Positions 1-10,192 of a DNA stretch of 10,192 nucleotides are shown one piece after another. Both the position numbers and the translations under genes were made by a program. Source of the stretch: Botryococcus braunii (taxonomy: Eukaryota; Chlorophyta; Trebouxiophyceae); assembly GCA_002005505.1 (NCBI GenBank), contig MVGU01002137.1, forward strand, positions 1 through 10,192. The letters run 5' to 3'. The notes beneath the pieces were generated by a model, which was not told the origin of the DNA, searched no databases, and saw only the letters and a list, made by a program, of their open reading frames with translations. The first letter of the stretch is position 1, and the number at the start of each line of letters is the position of its first letter.

Positions 1-253
1 CCCTCCCCCTCCCCCCCCCTCCCCCTCCCCCTCCCTCTCCCTCTCCCTCTCCCTCTCCCTCCCCTCCCTCCCCCCTCCCCCTCCCCTCCCCCTCCCCTCC
101 CCTCCCCTCCCCTCCCCCTCCCCTCCCCTCCCCCTCCTCCCCCCTCCCTCCCTCCCTCCCTCCCCCCTCCTCCCCCCTCCCTCCCTCCCCCCCCCCTTCC
201 CTCCCTCCCTCCCTCCCTCTCCCCTCTCCCCCTCCCTCCCTCCCTCCCTCCCT
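1..253. repeat. C-rich polypyrimidine tract (CCCT/CCCCT)n
   Basis: The first 253 bases contain only C and T, arranged as irregular CCCT, CCCCT and CCCTCT units. The first G is at 254. The complementary strand is a G-run/A polypurine tract. The left edge is cut by the window, so the full length is unknown. It is not the plant telomere unit (TTTAGGG/CCCTAAA), because no A is present. It is interpreted as a low-complexity satellite or minisatellite. C-rich strands of this type can form i-motifs and the G-rich partner quadruplexes, which is inference from composition. Confidence 0.95.
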
Positions 254-278
254 GCCTCCGGTTTTGAAATGGTACTGA

Positions 279-812
279 ATGGGGCCGAGATGGGGGCTGT
301 ACCATTCTTGTCCCATCCTACGGGACCGGAATGGGGCTCAACCATTAACCCGTCCATTCTTGGCTGCTCAGCACCGGTTCCAGCCTGTCAAATCCCATCC
401 CCGTCCCACGTTTCCCAGCACGGTATATAGTCTATACTATAGACACTTCCTATCCCGGACCCATTGTGTCCCATTCTTGACCATCCCACTTCGGTCCTGC
501 AGCGTGCGAGTCCCATACCGGTCCCGTCTGGACAGCCTCAACATGGTCCCATATGGGCCAACCCGTCCACCCGTCCAATCTACGCTGACTCTGTCTGGTC
601 CCAATGTGACCCTGCCCAATCCCGGCCCAATATTGTCAAGGCGCTTCTATGACCGTTACTGTCAATTTGCATCCGTGATCAAACTTGCCAGCCCCATGCC
701 GGGCGATTATGGTCAGAGCTCCATCCCGGTCCCACCCTATCCAGACTCAATTTGGCAGACAAAGACAAGGAATAATTTATCTCTTGGGCATGCTTTCCAC
801 GTCCACATGTGA
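279..812. repeat. GTCCCA-rich quasi-repetitive segment, no gene recognised
   Basis: The stretch is pyrimidine-rich and carries the word GTCCCA seven times (310, 403, 468, 510, 546, 598, 729), with further CCCGTCC, CGGTCCC and CCCAATCCC variants between them. A 177-codon frame is open across it on the plus strand. Its translation is rich in Pro, Ser and Arg, has no recognisable domain, and follows the base composition. A decayed minisatellite or repeat-derived segment is the better reading. Spacing between the words is irregular, so this is not a clean tandem array. Confidence 0.4.
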
Positions 813-1336
813 TGGAGCCAAGTATTCTGATATCCAAGATGCATTCAACGTCATTGAACTGTACAGGTTGTGGATATGAACATTCTACGAGATCTACGTT
901 GTTTCGGGACCGTGTTGAGGCACAGCAGCTATGAAGACGCTCTTAATAACAAGATCACATCTGAGATACATAATATTACAACAATTGGGAGACAACCGTT
1001 GAACTCGGCCGTTTAGAAACTACTAGTTATCTTTCCCATCAGAACTTATGACAATTTGCAGTCGATTTGGTAACGACGTTGATCCAAGCTGTCTTGCTAG
1101 CTATGCTCTGTTCATCTCCCCTGCCAGCTTTCTTCACTCTAAGAATCAGACTTGACATGTGCCTCATGATCATCACTGGTTACCTGAGATTTATGCACAA
1201 ACCCTGCTCCCATGTAGTTTGCCACATGTGCATTCAACTCCTATGAGAGGTGTGATGTCCGTAGTTGCTGTAATACAGGGTTTATTATCCCCTGTATGGC
1301 CCGTTTAGCCATGGATGGCCTTTGCCGTTTCATGCC
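813..1336. other. Gene-free stretch, probably retroelement debris
   Basis: No convincing reading frame is present. Two short blocks match sequence near 4192-4255. ATTACAAC (975-982) and TTGAACTCGGCCGTTT (999-1014) recur with identical 24-nt offset, and a 20-mer at 1241-1260 recurs exactly at 4236-4255. A perfect 8-bp stem (1273-1280 with 1290-1297, 9-nt loop) lies just before the polypurine tract. The best reading is the decayed 3' internal end of a retroelement, leading into the candidate LTR at 1350. Confidence 0.35.
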
Positions 1337-1347
1337 AAGGGGGAGGG
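1337..1347 (+). promoter_or_regulatory. Polypurine tract candidate (plus-strand primer)
   Basis: AAGGGGGAGGG is an 11-base purine run lying two bases before TGTAGTG, the expected arrangement of a polypurine tract immediately upstream of a 3' LTR in copia and gypsy elements. The longer word CCAAGGGGGAGG recurs at 5438-5449, also just before TGTA. The role is inferred from composition and position. Confidence 0.45.
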
Positions 1348-1349
1348 CA

Positions 1350-1637
1350 TGTAGTGAAATGCTAAGGAAATGCTAGGGTATTGCTTATTTCCTGGAGTAT
1401 GGCCTTGGCATTGCTCTGTACATATCTAATGGTACATTGCACATGCGCAGGTACAATCCCAACTAGGTAGTCCTCAGTTGCCTCCCTCGTCGACTGCTAA
1501 ATTTAGATTCGGACTGCCTGTATAAACGCTCCGCGCATCTCAGATTGTAACTTTGCATTCGCATTCCCAACGTTCGGATAAAGTATCCCTTACTCTCACC
1601 CTCTGATCTTACTTAATACTCTTCCGCGTGTTATACA
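1350..1637 (+). mobile_element. Candidate LTR (copia-type), about 288 bp
   Basis: The segment starts TGTA and ends TACA, giving short inverted termini. It is preceded by a polypurine tract at 1337-1347. Inside it has a TATAAA at 1521-1526 and an ATAAAGT polyadenylation-like signal at 1578-1584 followed by a CT-rich stretch, which is the U3-R-U5 order of a copia LTR. The size fits small copia LTRs. No primer binding site complementary to initiator tRNA-Met is visible after 1637, and gag, protease and integrase are missing between it and the reverse transcriptase remains. It may therefore be the 3' LTR of a different, mostly lost element rather than the 5' LTR of the downstream pseudogene. No matching partner LTR was found by eye. 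Confidence 0.4.
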
Positions 1638-2468
1638 ATGTACCTTATTCTGGCTGTCAGGAACAGAGTGAGAGAGGAGAGGGCAATTCCACCAGTGCTG
1701 GTAGTACTGCTGAACCACAGCATAAGGTACAAAGTGTACCCTCTGTCAAATTGGGACAAGTTCATGTGCCATCCAACTTGAGGGAAGCCCAATGCTCTCC
1801 TCACTGGGCATTCTGGCAACAAGCGATGAGAGAAGAGATGGATTCCTTGGATACTCATGAGGTCATGGAGTATGGGACAGACCCCATGGCCAGAACGTCA
1901 TACCTGTCCATTGGATATTCTCCACAAAGAATGATGCTCATGGGAATGTCACTCGCTTTAAGGCTAGACTAGTGGCATACGGATGCAGGCAAATTCCTGC
2001 GATAGATGTTGGGGAGGCCTTTGCACCTACAAGCAGCTATTGTGCAAGGAGGGCTGTGTTGGCAGAGCTGCAACACAGAATCTTGACATCCACCAGGTGG
2101 ATTAGAAGACAGCCTTTCTTAATGGTGAGCTGGAGGAATAGGTTTATGTGACCAACCTCCAGGGTTTGAGAACGGAAACACAAGGGTCGTGTGTAAGCTG
2201 AAGAAGGCTCTCTATGATCTGAAGGGGTATACATCAGGACTCCTGATGGAAGCTTATCCTTCATTCTTGTATATGTAGATGATCATCTAATTGTGGCTCG
2301 GGTCATTTAAGAGATTGAGTGGGGAAAGGAGCTGTTGACGGGATTTCACCATTCGTGATCTAGGGGAGGGTGAATGATTTTCTGGGTTCTCAGAAATAGA
2401 GTTAACTGCACCATTTCCATGAGCTGCACACCCATAATCGATGCACTCGTGGAAAAGTTTGGTGTTGC

Positions 2469-2790
<322 letters not shown>

Positions 2791-3550
2791 GGACGGGTGG
2801 TTGACACACCTATGTCCAAGGACTTTGTGGCTAGCAGTAGGCCCCAGTCCTCTAATGGGATGTCACATGGGGCAGGCACCCCTTTGGCACCTGGTCATCG
2901 ATACTGTGAGCTGATAGGGTCCCTTCTGTACATTGCCAACACAACACGGCCTGATATCTCTCAGGCTGTTCGAGTATTGTCTAAGATATAGAATGACGCC
3001 CACCACTTTAATAAACTGGAATGAAGCCATTCGAATGTTGAAGTAGTTGAGAGATACAAGAGATTTAGCACTTACTCTCGGTGGGAAGGGTCCTGAGCTA
3101 GAAGGCTATTTGATGCCGACTATGCTGGGGACCTCGATCACAGGTATTCCACCACTGGCTATGTTATATCAGTCTATGGTAGTGCCGTGTGTGGGGTAGC
3201 AAAAACAAAGTTCAGTTGCTACCTCAACTGTGCAGGCTTAATTTATGGCAGCCAGTCATATAGTGAAGGAAGCCAATTGGCTGAGGGGCTTCTTGGAAGA
3301 GGTAGGGGCTGCACCTTGGAGGGTCAAATCTTTTGTGACAACCAAGGTTGCATTGCCAAGATGCGCAACCCCCTTTATTCCAAATTCACGGAGCACGTTG
3401 CCGTTAGCTTCTACTATGCTAGGGAGGCAATGGATCTGGGGCTGGTGGATATCCTCTATGTGGAATCTGCTCGTAATGTGGCTGACATTATGACCAAGCC
3501 ACTTGCGAAGCCCGTGTTCATTTTGGTCATCGTGATTCACTAGGTTTGAG

Positions 3551-4191
3551 AAGATCCACATAAAGCATGCATGCAAGAGAAAGTGTTGAGTTATGAACAT
3601 TACTATTGGATGCCTTGTGCTTTAGGTGATCTTCATGTACAATATTAGGATATGGGTCCATTGTGAACATAAGGTACCTCAAGACACGGTAGGATGTGAA
3701 CTCTTTCGAACATAAGGTACAATGTGATTTAGATTACGCATCTTTTGTGAAAGGACTATTAAAGCTGCGATCGCCGCACGGTCGAGCAACTGGTTTGAAA
3801 AGATGCTGGGCACTTGTGATGCTAGTCTTGTTCATCCAGTTGTTGATATTCAATAGCAGACAGTCGCCAAGGGCTGTAGCTGGTGGAACATACACTTACG
3901 ACCTGTTTGCTTATCCACAGGATACGCCGAATGCCCATGACCTAACATTGTGCCCTCAAAGACGTCTTGATGTGACTTATGTGCTGGGTTCTTATTTTGC
4001 CAAGTTTATTGTAGTGTAATGTACTGTGATGTACTGTGTTATACTGCTTTTGGGTGCTTTGTTTCTTAGTTTGCTTAGATCCAGAGTTCACTGTCATTCC
4101 TCAACTGTGAGAACCCCTTTGAGAAGACGATAGCTCATTTAAAGTTAGAAGATATTCGGGCTTGTGTTTGGATGAGGCCCTCATCTATGTC
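3551..4191. other. Region downstream of RNase H, one unexplained open frame
   Basis: Between the end of the RNase H remains and the repeated block at 4192 there is no recognised gene. GAACATAAGGTAC occurs twice 43 bp apart (3665-3677 and 3708-3720). A frame open from 3696 to 4019 is preceded by an in-frame TAG at 3690 and has no ATG near its start. Its translation includes a strongly hydrophobic run (CWALVMLVLFIQLLIF) followed by a polar, Pro/Tyr-containing stretch, resembling a signal anchor. It could be an exon, a downstream open frame of the retroelement, or chance. No family was recognised. Confidence 0.2.
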
Positions 4192-4255
4192 ATTACAACT
4201 TTCTCATGGATCTTCTTGAACTTGGCCGTTTGTGGCTATGAGAGGTGTGATGTCC
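4192..4255 (+). repeat. Diverged second copy of the 975-1260 block
   Basis: ATTACAAC (4192-4199), TTGAACTTGGCCGTTT (4216-4231) and the exact 20-mer at 4236-4255 repeat the order found at 975-982, 999-1014 and 1241-1260. The first two words keep the same 24-nt offset in both copies. In this copy only 4 nt separate the second word from the 20-mer, against 226 nt in the upstream copy. Beyond 4255 weaker similarity may continue (ACATGYGCAGGT near 1440 and 4289). It is likely a duplicated retroelement end. Alignment was by eye only. Confidence 0.5.
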
Positions 4256-5437
4256 ATTATTTACCTTGTATTTTCACATGTGTGTTGAGACATGTGCAGG
4301 TGCCCAAGGGCTCTTGAGTTGACTTAAAGAGCGTTCGCTTCGGATGCACTCTGCTGTCAGCCAGTCTTTCTTTGGACACTGTCCTTTGCTCTTATTGGTT
4401 ATCTTATGCCTTCTCTTTTGGGATTGGTCTCGGAGGTAGCTGCTCATCTTGGAGTCAGCTGCAACCTCATCCTGTCCATCAGCAGGTAACCCGAGCCTTC
4501 TTTCTGTCGTAGTACGATGTACATGTGTGCTTGTCTCTTTGTGTGTTGCATGTATGTTTATTTCAGTGTTTGCCACTCAACCCTTCACCTCCAATGATGA
4601 ATTCATCAATGTGCATGTGTGTATGTTGTATGTGTGTGTCAATCTACTTGCTTTCTTTGTGTTTGTGAGTGCCTTTGGGCCTTACTACACTCCTTGCGGA
4701 TTTCTACTTCTTCCTTGATCGTGTTGCAGGTGGGAGAGGAGAGCTTGTGGAGCAAGAAGCTTTACTTTTTGGTAGCTACATAGATGAGCCTTAGCTTCTT
4801 CCTATTGGCTGCATTGACTTGGAGCTTCTTCAGCAACCAGCGATTCTCTGGCTTGCACGTTTTATCCGGGAGGGGTGGGATCTGGGAGGGTACACTTCAT
4901 GCGATACTTTGGCATGTGGAATCATGACATCTTTAAGAGTGGGTCAGACTCTACGTATTTCAGCATGTGGCATTGTTGTGGCTTAGCATTATTGCTTTTC
5001 GTGCTTCTGTGGTCTCGCCCTGCATCGACACTTACTGTTATAGTATCAGTGGGTTTCCGCACCATTAACCATCGTTTTGTGGAGTTGCTGTTAGTATTTG
5101 GAGGCCAGATGCAAGGCTTCATGCCCTGCCCCTGGGTGATATGCTGTGGAAGTGCAGACAGTCTTCCCTCTAGTTGACTTGCGCCAGGAGGGATGCTCCT
5201 GTAAGTCAGGATCTTCCTTTGTTTGCCAAAGACGGGAATTGTTCCTCTTTCCCCTGTCGAGGTAATTTTCTAGCATGCAGGTCTTCTCTGCCATGTTAGG
5301 TATCTGCCATTTTAATAACCTTCCTCATGAGTGTTGTGGGTTGGTTATGTTTCAAATCAATTGGTCTCGTTGCTTCTTGATCTGCCTTGATGATCTTGCT
5401 TTTTGTGAAGGAGGGCCCTTGCCCGTTCATCCTCGTT
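4256..5437. other. Long T/G-rich stretch without a recognised gene
   Basis: No protein family, RNA gene or clean repeat was recognised. The plus strand is T/G-rich, with loose TGTGTG words around 4610-4645 and 4650-4675. Several frames of 60-100 codons are open, but they are hydrophobic, low-complexity translations of T-rich DNA. Good-looking splice sites occur by chance (for example CAG followed by GTAACC near 4485 and pyrimidine-AG near 4565 and 4730), but no coherent spliced frame could be built. Because it leads into a polypurine-tract-like site at 5440, it may be decayed retroelement interior. Confidence 0.3.
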
Positions 5438-5439
5438 CC

Positions 5440-5452
5440 AAGGGGGAGGAAA
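5440..5452 (+). promoter_or_regulatory. Second polypurine-tract-like site before TGTAAG
   Basis: AAGGGGGAGGAAA is a 13-base purine run immediately followed by TGTAAG (from 5453), as at a boundary between the interior of an element and a 3' LTR. It shares the word CCAAGGGGGAGG, and ATGTA two bases later, with the site at 1335-1353. The sequence after 5453 shows no clear TATA or polyadenylation signal and no certain end, so an LTR is not called. Confidence 0.3.
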
Positions 5453-5784
5453 TGTAAGAAAAGTGGGTCCTTGTACCTAGTTGTATGGTCAAGGCAGTAC
5501 CCCGTGTATCAGATTCGTACAATCATACATATTTGTCTTTACCGCGTACGTCTATATTTGGCGTTCCGCCTGTGTTGATAAGCGAGAGCCGTTCCAAATG
5601 TAAGACTATTCATCCGAGATCTCAACTTGGTCTGCTTGCTCCTCTCAAGACCTCCTTTGCTTTGCATGTCCTGACACTGTAGCTACCACCTGATGCAAAA
5701 ATCAATTACATTCTAGGGGAAGGCAAAGAGGTGAAAGAGGCAATCAAACAGGATTCTCTTTACTTTGTCTTCGCACTTGTGTTG

Positions 5785-8389
<2,605 letters not shown>

Positions 8390-8485
8390 GATACAGGCGA
8401 AAGCCTGGATACAAATAGCCGAACCAGCACTCCACCAACTAGACAATAACGCTGAGAGCGTGCCAGTCTATCCTGTCATTCATGC

Positions 8486-8495
8486 TTAAAATATA
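8486..8495 (-). promoter_or_regulatory. TATA-like box upstream of the transporter gene
   Basis: On the minus strand TATATTTTAA lies about 97 bases before the ATG at 8389. A transcription start about 30 bases downstream would give a 5' leader of roughly 65-75 nt with no upstream ATG. Assignment is from sequence and spacing only. Confidence 0.35.
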
Positions 8496-8559
8496 CGAGG
8501 ATGTCTAGAGCCACGATCGCCATGCATTTTTAGCGATCTACTAAACAGAACTCGACGGT

Positions 8560-8790
8560 GGTCGACGATGCCCCTGCCGTTCAGCGTATGGGTCCCTATG
8601 GGGGCAGGTTTTAGGTGTCGGAGGGCAGGTTTTAGGTGTCGGGGGCGGCACCTCTGGATTTTTGCCCCGGCACCGCGGGGCTACTCGGGCCAGGGCCAGA
8701 TGCCGGAGGTGAAATACGAAGTTTTGAGCCTGGCCACGTCGCCCTCAAAACCTCCAAAACCTCGAGGTTTTGACTTGCCCGTACAACCCT
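8560..8790. repeat. GC-rich upstream segment with 21-bp tandem repeat and palindrome
   Basis: This island is clearly more GC-rich than its surroundings and lies upstream of the transporter gene. GGCAGGTTTTAGGTGTCGG occurs twice in tandem (8603-8621 and 8624-8642, period 21). CAAAACCTCGAGGTTTTG at 8755-8772 is a perfect 18-nt palindrome. GTTTTGAG (8721-8728) pairs with CTCAAAAC (8744-8751). It could be promoter-proximal regulatory DNA or a fragment of a dispersed repeat. The plus-strand open frame across it (8568-8825) has no recognisable domain. Confidence 0.5.
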
Positions 8791-9150
8791 GCGTCTCCCA
8801 TACTTGTGCTGCGCTTTGTCTGTAGATACGATGTTTTGCAATTGAGAAATATTAATGACAACTATGAAGCTACACAAAGGGTTCTTCACACGATGCGCAA
8901 GCACCACGTTTCGGAAGGTGCGACATCCCGTCACGGGAAGCCCATTGCCATTTGCACATCAACTTTGTTGCGGATAAGTTGTCAAACGCAAACGAAGTCA
9001 ATTTTTATCTCATAGAAGTAGCAAGGGATGACCATTGACTGGCAAATTCCGTCTTTGTTTTCAAACTGGGTACGTATGACAAAAATAGAACAGTGCTCCA
9101 ACAGGTTCTTACAAACTTTTTAACGTTATTCTTTGTATTTGTGAATGCAG
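8791..9150. other. No gene recognised
   Basis: Short frames only, none with a recognisable domain. The last part (9100-9150, T-rich and ending GAATGCAG) looks like the 3' end of an intron preceding the candidate exon at 9151. A donor-like TGG|GTACGT near 9068 could begin that intron, but the upstream frame it implies (from an ATG at about 9028) does not join the open frame after 9151. Confidence 0.3.
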
Positions 9151-9370
9151 CTTGAGGTTCTACAAGAAGCAAGTGGAATGTGCGGTCGGGAGTACACGCA
9201 CGGGACGTGAAGCAGCTCAGGCAGCGAAGAAGCCTCTTGTTGAGGCTTACGATGATGGCCTTTGGCACCCGTGGCATATGCTGACATTGTCGCTCCTAAT
9301 CTACCATAGCTCAGGTCGGGACAGGGCAGGAGGACGTGAGAGTCTCCTCCAGACCTTCAATGCAGACTAA
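9151..9370 (+). CDS. Possible exon of an unrecognised gene
   Basis: A 72-codon open frame begins right after a plausible acceptor (T-rich stretch and TGAATGCAG). The translation is mixed and protein-like, with a basic, Ala-rich start (RFYKKQVECAVGS, then REAAQAAKKPLVEAYDDG) and a Trp/His-rich part (LWHPWHM). A donor candidate, CTCAG|GTCGGG, lies near 9313. No family was recognised, no start codon is present and no compatible upstream exon was found. It could equally be a chance open frame. Confidence 0.2.
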
Positions 9371-9748
9371 TTCACAACACCCCTTGAAAGCCCAACAGGT
9401 CTCAGGGGGTGGTCAGGGGTGGATTATTTTACCACGAGTAAATCTGTGCACAGTTGCTCCAGTCATGTGCGGGTGGTGATATGCTCTTTACTTTTTTCCC
9501 CTTGACACTCTTCGCATGGCTTACATTTCCCATTGTTGACCTGCACTTTGCTTGTAGTAACGAAAGTTTGAAATTCAGCTGGGCTGGTTGGGAGTGACGA
9601 TGATATTCTGGCTAGCAGGTGGGGGGCGCCATTGGGCTTCGTCTGTGTGTCCTTGCAGATATTTCTGTGACCAGTTCCATGTATGTAAATTTATTGAACT
9701 GGTGTGTGCATTCATAGTTGTGTCGTTCGTGTGTGCTTTCGTCCGTCT
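9371..9748. other. No gene recognised
   Basis: Contains a G-rich patch (CAGGGGGTGGTCAGGGGTGG, near 9404-9423) and T-rich stretches with AG dinucleotides that resemble splice acceptors. No open frame, RNA gene or repeat can be supported. Confidence 0.3.
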
Positions 9749-9792
9749 GTGTATGTGTGTGTGTGTGCGTGCGTGTGCGTGCGTGCGTGCGT

Positions 9793-9864
<72 letters not shown>

Positions 9865-9872
9865 CCTGCGTC

Positions 9873-9937
<65 letters not shown>

Positions 9938-9972
9938 TGTGTGTGTGCGTGTGTGTGTGCGCGCGCGCGTGG
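9749..9972. repeat. (TG)n microsatellite with CGTG/GC interruptions
   Basis: A long TG array, interrupted by TGCGTGCGTG units at 9766-9792, by a GCGTGCCTGCGTCGTGCG block at about 9860-9877, and ending in GCGCGCGCG at 9960-9968. Alternating purine-pyrimidine sequence of this length, especially the terminal GC run, is the classic composition for left-handed Z-DNA. Frames across it encode only Cys-Val or Thr-His repeats and are not genes. Confidence 0.97.
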
Positions 9973-10192
9973 ACAAACAACTTATTGTAATGGGACGTTA
10001 TTTTTCATTTCTGAAGGGTGTGCGCAACACTACTTGCATTATCTTCTTATATCGTGTGGTTCTGTGCTTTAGGCACACTTCTTTGCAATTGCCTCTGAGG
10101 GCTGCTGACTTCTCCACACCCTTCAGACCCATAAATGCATGGCCACACAATTTTAATAAGTTCTCGGTTAAGCCACAGAACATTCAAAAGGC
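9973..10192. other. No gene recognised at the right edge
   Basis: Unique sequence with short frames only. No domain, RNA gene or repeat was seen. The region is cut by the window end. Confidence 0.3.

Noticed and set aside
1..253. Telomeric repeat
   Set aside because: The tract has no A or regular 7-bp unit, so it is not a plant or algal telomere sequence.
3767..3774. GCGATCGC octamer, like the cyanobacterial HIP1 palindrome
   Set aside because: A single occurrence in an otherwise clearly eukaryotic window; no enrichment.
9575..10072. Open frames across the TG/GC tract
   Set aside because: Low-complexity translations only.

Overview
This looks like eukaryotic nuclear DNA, probably from a plant or green alga with a repeat-rich genome. 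It has GT-AG introns, long dinucleotide microsatellites, a decayed Ty1/copia retrotransposon, and no bacterial-style operon or Shine-Dalgarno structure. A charophyte such as Chara would fit, but the sequence alone cannot settle the species.

Layout: positions 1-253 are a pure C/T tract cut by the window edge. Positions 279-812 are a GC-rich quasi-repetitive stretch with many GTCCCA words. Positions 900-5450 are retrotransposon debris. There is a candidate LTR (1350-1637) preceded by a polypurine tract. It is followed by a copia reverse transcriptase/RNase H pseudogene (about 1628-3550, + strand) that is broken by stops, frameshifts and a deletion. A 308-bp CT-microsatellite-bearing insertion sits inside it, flanked by a 7-bp target-site duplication. 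Downstream lie an unexplained open stretch (3696-4019), a diverged copy of the block found at 975-1260, and a second polypurine-tract-like site at 5440.

The one convincing intact gene is on the minus strand (8389 to 5785). It is a four-exon gene for a 328-residue TPT-type member of the drug/metabolite transporter superfamily, related to nucleotide-sugar and triose-phosphate transporters. Exon phases agree throughout, and the joined coding length is 987 nt including the stop. Its third intron holds a (CA)57 microsatellite and a polypurine tract, both inside a pair of 10-bp direct repeats. A TATA-like box and a GC-rich, palindrome-bearing segment lie upstream of the start codon.

The right end (8790-10192) contains one possible exon at 9151-9370, a 224-bp TG/GC alternating tract (9749-9972), and otherwise nothing recognisable. 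Apart from the transporter, nothing here forms a pathway. Substrate and species are unassigned.
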